Shown here: positions 18,915-27,797 of the stretch, piece by piece
How positions within the stretch are numbered: position 1 is the stretch's first letter
How the letters are laid out: every line of letters begins with the position of its first letter
Assembly: GCA_000969725.1 (NCBI GenBank)
Contig: JXSR01S035491.1
Source: Ophiothrix spiculata
Taxonomy: Eukaryota > Echinodermata > Ophiuroidea > Amphilepidida > Ophiotrichidae
Length of the DNA: 27,797 nucleotides
Direction: 5' to 3' (one strand)
Notes under the pieces: generated by a model
The model's database searches: none
What the model saw: only the letters and a program-made list of their open reading frames with translations
What the model was told of the DNA's origin: nothing
Program-made: the position numbers and the translations under genes

Positions 18915-19140
18915 CGTCTTTAAAACATTGTAAAAAAAAGATGGACCTTCCCATCATGCAGTTTCCAATTGTAATTTTGTTCAGGTTGTCATTATTAAGA
19001 TGAAACTTATATATCTAAAATGCAAAATTGGGATGAGGTCTTATATGTCAATGTATCATTCATTACAACCTGTACGAAGAAATCTAATTGGAAGCAAGGC
19101 ATGATGGGAATCCTAGTTATCTTCTTTTAAACATGTTTTA
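18915..19140. repeat. Degenerate foldback repeat
   Basis: The left arm, read on the minus strand, contains aattggaaactgcatgatgggaa and acaatgttttaaa. The right arm on the plus strand contains aattggaagcaaggcatgatgggaa and acatgttttaaa. The match continues inward as ttcaggttgtcatt against acaggttgtaatg. The arms are about 80-100 bp with scattered gaps and a loop near 19000-19060. Confidence 0.5.
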
Positions 19141-21996
19141 AATTATATGTAAAGATCCTAAACCTTATTTTATTCACATGGAAATTGTGAAAAATTGGCC
19201 TTCTTTACCAAAAATCCAAAGAAATAGGTACCAATATCCTTTTCAAATGGATACCCTTTCATGCCAAAATGACCCATAATAAGAAATGCCGGGATAGGAG
19301 TTTTGACACTAAAGAAGCAAGACCCATTCTCATTCAAACTAAATCTTGAGTACCCTCAGACTTTGTACAGAACAGAATACAAATCCTGTACAATATTACC
19401 ACAGAGAATAACAGGAAATGCCTGATCTCCCTAGCTCAAGCTAGCACAGGTCCTGTTCAGTTTCAGAACGGCTGGCCTGCCTTGACGTTTCTAAATCCAG
19501 GGAACGCTTTTCCTCAGACAAAAACATGGTCTATCACAACAAATAATTTGTAGATAATACAACCAACCTCAGATAAAAGAAAATAAGACAATGTCTGAAG
19601 CCATGGGAATATACATTTTGAATGCAGAAATGGGCCACCGATTCAACTTCATCGACAAAACTCTAAAAAGTTAATCATGTTAAAAGACATCAGATTTATT
19701 CAGACAAAAAAGACCATCATTTATTACTTCTATCAATAGCCAAATTTACTTATATTTGAAAAAATCCTACCCAGAAATCAATGTTTTATTATTGGCGAAC
19801 CAAAAAGTTCTTCAAATTTACTTTTAAAGTTCAGACCATTCTTATTTTTGACAGGTAGACCTGAAACAATACAAATTAATTGGCTAATTAGGTTAGGGCA
19901 TATCCATAATACTTCAGCAACTTATGGCAATATCGTCCACTGAATTACGCCTTATTGGGTGTGTGAATTAACCCTTTCCTATTGTCCTATTAAGCTTCTT
20001 CATGATGAAAGACATCATTCTTTTTTTAAGGTGTGGCATTTTCATAAGGAAAACATTTTTGTACCTGTACTCTAGAATTATCTTGTATGATACAAAAAAA
20101 AGAAGAAATTACTTCACATTTTTTTGATAAGTCTGGACAACACTTAATAACAGAATGTTGTATACTAGCCACCACCGATTAATTTTTCTATACATATGAT
20201 GATATTTGACTCTAAAAATAGTATTACAAATAACAAGCTAAATATATATAATAATATTGTTTACTTATTTCTAACAAGATGATAAAGCTGTCCAAACTCT
20301 GCTTTGTTAAGTTTGAAATAATTTCTAACCACCAAGTCTAACAAAGTCCAAATTTTGATCAAATTTTTACTTAGAAATATGGAGCCTTAAATGCAACTTG
20401 CAAACTTGAATCTAAGTCTAATCCTAGAAAGGTTCACCAAAAGAACCCCAAATCATGAGGCACCTTTTATGTTCATTGTTGATAAAATTTACACAAAACA
20501 TTGCTAAAACTACTGGAACCCCCTATTTTGTTGCTTGTCACTTTGTTAAAATCACTGGAAGTAATTGATGGTTGACTAAAATAAAGCCCCCTGAAAAAAT
20601 ACTGGCTGTATGTCTGTATGTTTGATCCAGGTTATAAGTTCACACACAAACCTCAATCATAATCCTCAAACTGATCCTAAAATTTCCAGGTAAACGTAAG
20701 ATGCAACTGATCCAAATAATATGCCCCAAAATAATTAAAGGAGCATGAACGATTGCTTCAACTTTTTCCAAACTATTTTGAGATTTTAAAATAAAACCAT
20801 TGCGCAGATTGTTATCATCATGGAATTTTACAGTTAAACATGACTTGTTTTAGAAATGAAAGTTGAAATGGGTCTATTTATGGTCACCATAATTATAGCA
20901 AAGTATAGGGAGCTCCGAATATAAAAAAAATCCAAAATGGATGGACTTATTTATTAAACTTGTATTTGAAACTGAAATCTCTTTATTGGTAATCTTTCAT
21001 TTGATACCGAAAACAAAATGTTGAAAAATCGGATCAATTTCCTCTAATAACGTTATGTAGACTCTGTACGTAGCGTTGACACATTTAAACAGAGTGTTGA
21101 ATTGTCCAAGAAGCACAATCCGACCAGGTCACTGAACTATATCTCAGGAAACAAAGGTAATTAATACAGATAATCATATTATGACGTCTTGTCTTGATTA
21201 CAGCAAAGTCGTTTGCTAATTAGCCAAATGTTCTACGCCTAATGCCTAAAAACAATGATCAATTAAACAAACAAATGAGTTACCCGCACCACAAAAGTGC
21301 ACATTTACTACAATTTAAGTATGGTATATCATAAAACAAATAAGTTTTCCACAAGAGCACATTTAAATACTTTGAAATGTACATTTTTTTAAATGAAACC
21401 ATTCTTTGCAAAAGATACCCCATGAAACAAAAAGTACATGCACGAAATGTGTAAACCATTACAAAATTTGCCTGAAACATTCTCTCAAAATCATATAATT
21501 TAAAGCTAAAACAACACTATACCTTTAAACAGCTGCCTTTCCCATGCTGCGCTGTATAAATATGAGCAAAACTCTCAATCTGTATATAGAAAATTAGGCC
21601 TTATCTAAAAGAATGACAAGGGTGTGGGGGCATAATTTGATTATCTTTGAGAAAGCGATTCCAATATTATTGTCCTTGAAAACGCCAAGGAGCTTTAAAG
21701 TCAAAATATTCAATAAAAATCAATCTGACAATGTAATATAATCAATATCAAAGAAAAAATGTTTTTCAGAATATTGGTATTACCTATTTGGTATAAGAAA
21801 AATGCAAAGGGGTCCTATATTTTAAGGCCAAATGTAGTACAGCAAGTGACCCCCTCTTTCTTTTAGATCTGGTATGTATGTATAATTGCTAATCAAATTC
21901 TAGTAATTACATAAAAGATTGTTTCGGCACTTGTTAATAATTAGAAAATAATCACAAATGTCAATAGTAGTATTGAAATAAGACTACATGTAGAAC
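19141..21996. other. Long AT-rich non-coding stretch
   Basis: No frame, repeat boundary or RNA gene could be supported over almost 3 kb. The composition is uniformly AT-rich with A and T homopolymer runs, as expected for an intron or intergenic DNA. Confidence 0.45.
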
Positions 21997-22499
21997 TTAA
22001 AGGGGTATTGGACAAGTTCAGCATCATCCCTAAACTTTCCCCCGAGGATTTTGAGATCTTTTTCATCATTAGAAGTATTAGCGGTAATGATAGCAGCATG
22101 CAAAGTTTCATTGTCAAATTCAAACCCTATATATCAAAATATTTAGATATATCCTTTGATTTTTAATTATCGTTGTCGACAATGATAAATACTGCCCCCT
22201 ATAGTTAGGTTTTTAATCATTGGTCTTTTCAGGAGATCTAATGCAAACTCCAAATTTCTTTTGGTTTATCTGCAATCTATTATGTAAAAGGAATGTTTTA
22301 CAAACAAATCTTTGCCTCTTTCTTGATATACAGCATCAATGAATACATTTAGAGAATCAACAAACAAAGTAAAATTCAAAATTTTGACTTTTTTGAAGGT
22401 TTGATTAAAATTTTCCCTATATCTGATAATTGACTGTTATTTTCTAACATATGAAGTGCAACTCATCCATAAATAAAATTTTGTCCAATGCCCCTTTAA
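21997..22499. mobile_element. Inverted-repeat element with TTAAAGGGG ends
   Basis: The left end TTAAAGGGGTATTGGACAA is matched by the reverse complement of the right end, TTAAAGGGGCATTGGACAA (18 of 19). TTAA at each outer edge could be a piggyBac-like or Kolobok-like target site, but because it is part of the palindromic match it could also belong to the repeat. The element is about 503 bp with no coding frame. Confidence 0.55.
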
Positions 22500-22556
22500 T
22501 GTAATTCCACTAGATGTAATTCCATACATAGTAATTATTGGTATGCATCTATAGGT

Positions 22557-22847
22557 TCATTTTCTGTTCTTTATTTTATAATTCTTGCGGTTCACCTTGT
22601 ACGAATAAATCCCACAATTTTTAAAAGTTTTGATTCTTGTTTGTAAAAGAAAAATGTCTTGAAAACGGCTTCTCTTGACATCAGGGAAGTGGGTAATTAC
22701 TGGATGGTTGCTGTACTGGTTTCCTTGATGTAAAGTCTTCAACAATCTTGGGTTTAACTCATCTACCATGGACAAAGTCCCAATTTCCACGTAACATTTC
22801 CATAACCTGTGACTTGAAGGTATATAACCTCCTCCCCAGTGTGTGTA
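22557..22847 (-). CDS. Open frame of 96 codons, unrecognised, doubtful
   Basis: The frame opens after TAG (22850-22848) and includes SMVDELNPRLLKTLHQGNQY, then HPVITHFPDVKRSRFQDIF, ending in a Lys/Asn-rich tail typical of translated AT-rich DNA. The first 70 residues are well mixed and hydrophilic. A possible acceptor, cttcaagtcacag, falls inside it on the minus strand near 22806. It is on the same strand as the His/Gln-rich exon at 25.9 kb and downstream of it, so it could in principle be a later exon, but nothing in the sequence proves this. Confidence 0.2.
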   Translation of the reverse strand, partial: YTHWGGGYIPSSHRLWKCYVEIGTLSMVDELNPRLLKTLHQGNQYSNHPVITHFPDVKRSRFQDIFLLQTRIKTFKNCGIYSYKVNRKNYKIKNRK

Positions 22848-23013
22848 CTATGATTGTTTTAACTAGTAGATTTGTGAACAGAGTCTAGTGAAATGAGAAT
22901 ATATGGTTCACCACATTGAGATGTCAAATATAGAATCATTATCGACCTGAATCGCTCTGAGCTGTCTGAATTCAGGAAAATAATAATCCGACCACTTCTT
23001 GTAAACAAGTTAC

Positions 23014-23096
23014 AGACTTTATTTTTTCATTTTTTGATAAATCATGATGAAAACTTTATTTTGTTATTTTTGATAAATCATGTTGAAGACTTCTTG
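23014..23096 (+). repeat. Two-copy direct repeat, about 45-bp unit
   Basis: The phrase gactttattttttcattttttgataaatcatgatgaa is followed at once by aactttattttgttatttttgataaatcatgttgaa. This is a simple local duplication with a few differences. Confidence 0.6.
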
Positions 23097-23402
23097 TCAT
23101 GGACATTATCTATATAACCGTTTATGATCAGTATATAAAAAGACTTACTTAGTGGGATTTATCTCCATAATGCAAAAATAAAAAGATAAATTTTGAAACA
23201 AATTTTTCAAAGTGTCAAATAATGATTTGTTATTCTCAACTGAGATTAGTCAGTCAAAGTCAATCGACTAAATATAGCAAAACATTCCTTTTCTATAAAT
23301 TCAATTATTACAAATACAAGGTTATTTCAAAAATAGAATAAATGACATTTTAGTTTCGGAGTTTCTGTATTCGTACTTCCATACCAAAAAATACATTGCA
23401 AT

Positions 23403-24284
23403 AGGTATGTGTGACCCGTCATATCTAAAGGTACCTTTAGGAGTCCCAAAATCAAAATCAATATTTCAGTCTCATTTCAAAGATGACATCTTACTGAAAC
23501 GGGAACCCCGTTTGCCTGTCTTTTCTATTTCAGTAAGCTTTAAGCTTCACATTTTGATTCACCATGAGCTACTGTGAAGTTCCATTGTGATGCATGTGTC
23601 GTCATGATTTTTATACTTTTTATATTCGATTTGTTATCGGAACTTTCACGATGATGAACAATTGTCAAAACTATATATATTCATGTTTTTGAGCTCAGTT
23701 ATTGCTCAAACCTTTGAGAAATTGTGAATTTTATTGTGCTTCTGTGGCGAAGAAAGTGATTCGATCACGTTCCGGTCGCAAAATTTGGCAGTCATTCAGG
23801 CAAATTCGGCCCCAGTTTTCATTGCTTTACCTTCGAAAACTGCATTAAAAATGTAAGCAGGAGTAAAAATAACTTCCACTTTTCATAAATTTTGTAAACA
23901 TACCTGCGTAACTTGTGTTTTAAGACTAAAATTTAGCCAAATTCAGACGCTCGGTTCCGTTACATTACTTTTAAATATTTTGGGTGCAAAGTTAAATCTG
24001 TTTACAGCCTGTACCTGATTCTGAAAAGGATAGCTTTTGGTGTTTAAAAGATTATGTACTCTCTAAAACTGTAATGGAGAGGGGATGTTTATCTTGGATT
24101 TTATTATCTTTTTTAACGTTTTAGATGTTGGAACCTGATTGACATTATTCTATACACATCCAAGGCAACGTTTCTGATAAAATTTGACCTCTGACATGAT
24201 TTTTAACTATGTTAACCTTTAACGTCCCATAGCACGTAATATACTATGCCGGTACCTAAAGAACTGATGGGTCACATATATAGT
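23403..24284. mobile_element. Long inverted-repeat element with TGTGACCC ends
   Basis: The left end tatgtgtgacccgtcatatc...aggtacc is inverted at the right end (ggtacctaaagaactgatgggtcacatata). The shared parts are TGTGACCC, RTCA and AGGTACC. TA lies next to both ends, compatible with a TA duplication. The roughly 880-bp interior has no long open frame, so this is a non-autonomous or decayed DNA transposon of unassigned superfamily. Confidence 0.5.
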
Positions 24285-25649
24285 GTCAACATTTCTTCTC
24301 TGAACTAAAACTGAGACAAACACATGACACATTGAAAATCTAGATATCCAAGTATTGAAACAAGGTTCTTGAAATCTAAAACAAACATACAAATAGGCCC
24401 TGTATACGCCTACTGGTTTCATTACAAGTGTGTAATTATCTGCAATAAAGAGAGTATCAAAAAGAAAGTTTTTGCATGTATCATATTTCAGCATAAAAAT
24501 GCTGAGGCATACCATGGACTTTTCATCAAAACATGAAATGAATTAAAATAAAAACATATGCTACAAAGGCATGAGAGTGCACTTTCATGAAAAAAAAAAA
24601 GCTGAAAAATCTGGATTTTCATGTAATATTACTAAAAACAACTCAAAACAGTCTGAAAATAAAGAAAATTGAGGAATCAATAGCATCAAAAACTCTAAAA
24701 CCAGCAAATATGTAACATCAAAAACTCTGAAATCAGAGAAAAAGCTGAAAAATCTCATACCCGGCTACAACAAAGTCAATTCTTGTATGTACCACACACA
24801 GTTTGGTAACTGTCCATTTAATACCAGCTAGCACCTAACTCTATACCCTAACCCTAAAACCAATAACTCTAATGTTAATCTAACTCTAAAACAAAACCAT
24901 AATTTTACCTCCCAAAATAATCCAACATTTCAACATTTATATTGCCCATTATAGTTCTTTGAACAGGTTTGCTTTTGTGTTGTTTGTAGAACTTTTATAT
25001 CATTGAATTCAGGCCTCTTGCTTTAAGGTATGCAAGTGCAATAGCACACCATTATACATAAGATGAACTTGAAGTTATGTAATTTTCAGCTCACCTAAAT
25101 CCAGAAACTGGAAAAATTATACACAACTGGGCACCAAACGCTCACATAAGTGCAACACCTACAGAATACCTGAACAGCCAAAAGAATATGTAACATATCA
25201 AGCATTTTCAAAAATTGAGGGCTGTGAATTAATGCAATGCCCCATTCATACCCCAGCAACGAGGGTCTCTGACGAAGAATTGCAACTATCGAGCTAGTCA
25301 AGTGCTATTGCTGTAAATGCACAGGGAAGCATATGATTTGTATGGCATCATGGTCAAGTGTTTTCACGTCCGACCAGTTTGCCATGTTGCATTACTGGTT
25401 CTCCACATGTGGGCACTATTTTGTATCCCGAGACTAAATAATGCTAGAAAAAAGATTGCAATTTCATAATGGAAAAAAAACTACGCATTCAAAAGCTAGG
25501 CCCAAAATCTTGGGGGAAATCCCTAGAGATTTAAAACATGTATATCCACCAAAACTTAAGAGTTTGGTGAGTCTAAGATTCAGATATGCAGCCTAGTGCG
25601 AAGCTTGCTGACAGAGCATTGCCTACAGACATAACCTGTTGGCCGTATG
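24285..25649. other. Non-coding; small degenerate repeats
   Basis: Near 24600-24760 the phrases aagctgaaaaatct and acatcaaaaactct each occur twice. Around 24835-24890 there is a degenerate ctaaccctaaa-like tract. No exon of the minus-strand gene could be identified here. Confidence 0.4.
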
Positions 25650-25712
25650 TAGCAAGGCTTGAACTCACCACCAACGGATGAGTTCTGCGCTATTCCATTA
25701 GACAACGAGAAC
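25650..25712 (-). mobile_element. Degenerate tRNA-derived SINE head
   Basis: On the minus strand, GTTGTCTAATGG (A-box-like) is followed by GCGCAGAACTCATCCG and a B-box-like GAGTTCAAGCC (25666-25656). The arrangement copies a tRNA D arm, anticodon arm and T arm, but with mismatches and no paired acceptor ends. It lies about 40 bp past the donor of the His/Gln-rich exon, so it would be intronic. Confidence 0.45.
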
Positions 25713-25744
25713 TCTCGCTGTAATCAAACTACTTGCGACATGCT

Positions 25745-25754
25745 GTACTTACTA
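25745..25754 (-). other. Splice donor of the His/Gln-rich exon
   Basis: The minus strand reads TAGTAAGTAC here. The intron would begin GTAAGT, a full match to the metazoan +1 to +6 donor consensus. The exon side (TTA) is a weaker match than the usual CAG or AAG. The cut falls between codons 60 and 61. Confidence 0.55.
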
Positions 25755-25932
25755 AATTGTCTTGGTGATGCTGTTCAAATTGCTGCTGCTGCTGATGCTG
25801 CTGCTGTATCTGATTGTTATGGTATTGGTTGTTATGGTGATGGTACTGATGGTGTAAATTATGCGTGGCTTGTTGATGAGGATGGTGCCCTCCGGTATAG
25901 TACGGCATCATGACAGCGATATCACCGTACAT
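25753..25932 (-). CDS. First coding exon of a His/Gln-rich protein
   Basis: The exon encodes 60 residues starting MYGDIAVMMPYYTGG. Residues 16-58 are dominated by His, Gln and Asn, including a QQQHQQQQQ run encoded by a CAG/CAA tract that reads as CTG repeats on the plus strand. The start is chosen because it is the first ATG after an in-frame TGA (26004-26002) and has A at -3. The exon ends at a donor reading GTAAGT (25752-25747), exactly at a codon boundary (phase 0). Reading through the donor gives only a few more codons before a stop. His/Gln-rich N-termini are common in developmental transcription factors and nuclear co-regulators, but no DNA-binding domain is visible here, so the family is not named. 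The remaining exons would lie at lower coordinates and I could not identify them. The alternative is a chance open frame across a triplet repeat; the upstream stop, the start context and the donor together argue against that. Confidence 0.6.
25770..25806 (+). repeat. CTG/CAG-type imperfect triplet repeat
   Basis: The run ttgctgctgctgctgatgctgctgctg is an imperfect CTG microsatellite. On the minus strand it encodes the polyglutamine part of the His/Gln-rich exon. The interruptions (GAT, and CAA codons in the coding sense) suggest a stabilised coding repeat rather than a pure, recently expanded tract. Confidence 0.7.
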
Positions 25933-26200
25933 TTTGATCCTGAATATGTGTTTTAAAAACTTGATCCCGATTTGAAACACACAAAAAATGAAAAAAATCC
26001 TTCAACGGCCCAGCCGCTGATCAACTTAGAATAGTAAAAATTGTACACGAAAAAGACCGTCAACGACCAGCGCTGACGGATACATAGGACGGAGTGAGCT
26101 GAATTAGCTGTGCATGGCTTGGGTGTGGGGATATGAGGGCTTACAGTGACGTCACTTTCCTGCCGTGGAAATTGCACTGCTTGCTGTACTTGTAGGACAG
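25933..26200 (-). promoter_or_regulatory. Putative 5' UTR and proximal promoter with CRE palindrome
   Basis: This is the upstream flank of the minus-strand ATG at 25932. It contains an in-frame TGA at 26004-26002, so the reading frame does not extend further upstream. A perfect TGACGTCA palindrome lies at 26147-26154, within GTGACGTCAC. That is the full-length CRE bound by CREB/ATF bZIP proteins. The GC content here is visibly higher than in the surroundings. I see no clear TATA box at a fixed distance, and the transcription start cannot be placed. The promoter role is inferred from position. Confidence 0.4.
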
Positions 26201-27674
26201 TCTCATAACTAGGGACTAAGTATTTCCTGTCTGAGTAATTTTACTGGTGAAGGGAACTTTTCACTTAGGTATGAAAGCAACGTTGATCTCGATATTAAGT
26301 AGCAGTTCCTAAAACAGTGACATGAAACATGCTGATGTCATATACTGCACATTTGGAATGATCTAAAGCAATTACTGTAAACCTTGATATTTTTAGTGCA
26401 TACAAATTTTAGCGCTTTACCAAATTATATCAATTCCTCAGTTGTACTTTCACCATGTTGATATTTTCTCAATTGAATTGAATTATAATATAAATAAATT
26501 ATAACTTCAAATGTTTTTATTGTGAAAATAAAAACATATTAAAATTGACTTGGTGTATACATATGACTAAAAATCAATATTTTAAAATGAAAATTTTCAC
26601 TCTTTTAATCCAAACTATCACTGGATAGAGTAAACACAGGATTAAATCCACAGCAGCCAAAAGCCTAATTACCTCCAGGTTAAATACTTCCCCCTTTAAA
26701 AAAAACATGGCTGTCTGTTACAACTATACCATAGCAACGAAAAGAAGAGCTAAAATTAGAAGCACATTTGTAACCCGCATTGACATCAACACTACCATAA
26801 CATCGTCAATCTAGTCTATGAACAAACAAGAGAAATCAAAAAACAAATTAAGGAGTCACCCTGCAGAAAGATGTTACTGTCTTGGTTTTTACTTTCGAGT
26901 TACAACTTTCTGCTGATGTACGTAACTTCTAGCCCTCACTCCTTCAAATTATAGTATATAACCAGTGGGACAGTGAAATTGGTTAAATCAGATTTCCTCT
27001 ACGCAGATTGTGGGACTTGAATCCAAATGTTCTTTGAAAGAGCTGTGCATAGCAAATAACAACACAATGTGACCTGTGTGATAACAGACGATTTGTCAAA
27101 AACAATTTTCATAAAAAAAAGTTTTCAGAGGATTTTTGAAGAGAAATCAGTACTGATTTTGATTAGAAACAGAGAAAAAAATAGGGTTGGTAGGTCAGAA
27201 TTTTCTTTTTTAAATTTTTGTTTAAAGTCTATGTTTCACATACAAGAACACAAAATATGCAACACATATACAAAAACAACTAAATCTTTTCTGTAACACA
27301 TCTTTTATTTGTCATTTTGAATGTCCTTCAAGCCATATCTCAGGCCCCCATGAATTGATTCCTTCAAATTTGGGATTTGGAGGTTTTTTACCATGCTCAA
27401 AAAAATAAAAATATCTAGGGTCGGTGGTAAAAATAGGGTCGATCGGGTTACGCCAATCAAACAATTTTTTTTAGGCCTTATGGAGGGTTAGTTATTTTAC
27501 CTCCAGCATTTTATGGATCATGCACATACATTTCAAATCATTGGGAAATTGGTATACTATATAGATACTGCAGGAGTGTGGATATGGTCTGACTCTGTGC
27601 ATGAAATAAAGTGTACGCACTGTCTACGTGTCAATTCAAGATTTACACATTCAGGCGCCTTTCCTTCAAAAGAA
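26201..27674. other. Upstream flank of the minus-strand gene, non-coding
   Basis: AT-rich. The phrase aaaaatagggt(c/t)g(a/g)t(c/a)ggg occurs near 27177 and 27429, with a third related tctagggtcggt at 27413, suggesting a fragmentary dispersed repeat. No frame is supported. Confidence 0.35.
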
Positions 27675-27712
27675 TATTAATAATAATAATAAAGCGTTCT
27701 TATAACGCTAAA
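27675..27712 (+). repeat. AAT microsatellite followed by short hairpin
   Basis: About five ATA/AAT triplets are followed by aaagcgttcttataacgct, in which gcgtt and aacgc pair around cttat. AAT runs followed by such GCG...CGC hairpins often mark the 3' end of a dispersed repeat; the family is not assigned. Confidence 0.4.
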
Positions 27713-27797
27713 AAATCATCCTGATGGATCTCGAAACGCGTGAAAACAGGAACAATGAACAAAGACAAACACGACGAAAAATTAAGAAACGGGAAAT

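Noticed and set aside
24219..24515. 98-codon minus-strand frame
   Set aside because: It overlaps the right end of the inverted-repeat element at 23.4-24.28 kb and has no recognisable motif.
24835..24890. Telomere-like ctaaccctaaaacc tract
   Set aside because: Only one or two ccctaa-like units are present and they are degenerate. A telomere or interstitial telomeric array needs regular TTAGGG units.
25659..25913. 84-codon plus-strand frame opposite the His/Gln-rich exon, with an Ala-rich run
   Set aside because: It is the antisense reading of the CAG-type repeat. The minus-strand frame has the better start, donor and upstream stop.
26855..26945. Possible inverted repeat ggagtcaccctgcagaaag ... 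actttctgctgatg ... ctcactcc
   Set aside because: The matches are short and not at symmetric distances, and no duplication flanks them.
27005..27045. Possible tRNA or SINE B box (ggacttgaatcc) on the minus strand
   Set aside because: The 11-bp B-box match is imperfect and no A box or anticodon-arm-like sequence lies at the right distance.
1..27797. CRISPR arrays, operons, rRNA, complete tRNA genes, viral genes
   Set aside because: No regularly spaced identical repeats, no closely packed same-strand frames with ribosome-binding sites, and no foldable complete tRNA or rRNA sequence were seen. The content is eukaryotic.

Overview
This is eukaryotic genomic DNA, most likely from a marine invertebrate deuterostome (echinoderm, hemichordate or cephalochordate grade). 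The reasons are qualitative. It is AT-rich with very low coding density. There is no bacterial operon layout. It holds a spliced gene start with a consensus donor. It also carries a dense mix of short non-autonomous DNA transposons, tRNA-derived SINEs and a CR1/L2-like LINE end, and the motif taggcctA recurs. I cannot name the species.

Only one stretch looks convincingly like the start of a host gene. On the minus strand, 25932-25753 encodes 60 residues rich in His and Gln and ends at a GTAAGT donor in phase 0. An in-frame stop lies upstream, and a perfect TGACGTCA (CRE-type) site lies about 215 bp before the ATG. The rest of this gene would lie at lower coordinates, so much of the window may be its first intron, but I could not find exon 2. 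Four other stretches are possible exons or decayed coding DNA, all unrecognised and of low to moderate confidence: 3952-4125 (+), 7393-7750 (+, frame-broken), 10465-10890 (-) and 22557-22847 (-).

Most of the identifiable content is mobile DNA. A 5'-truncated LINE 3' end lies at 4885-5690, with the RT C-terminus, a 3' UTR and a TCTTATG microsatellite tail. A smaller RT fragment sits at 11380-11559. SINE-type, B-box-bearing repeats lie at 2967-3243, 8081-8200, 8232-8520, 8610-8715 and 25650-25712. Inverted-repeat elements with visible target duplications are at 2368-2647 (GTTACC), 6516-6695 (ATAAT), 9717-10106 (GCTGTAAC), 13688-14059 (TAA), 14984-15151 (TAA) and 17976-18355 (GGAAGCAAC). Longer or less certain ones are at 21997-22499 and 23403-24284. 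A dispersed foldback family with shared asymmetric ends occurs at 1413-1596, 11803-11957 and 16172-16345. Minisatellite-like arrays lie at 12330-12750 and 14128-14395.

The most unusual observation is a pair of hairpins in the 3' UTR of the LINE (5300-5350 and 5423-5473). They are tandem copies with equal loop length, and two stem base pairs differ between them by compensatory double changes, as expected for a constrained RNA structure. The foldback family with its asymmetric ends comes second.
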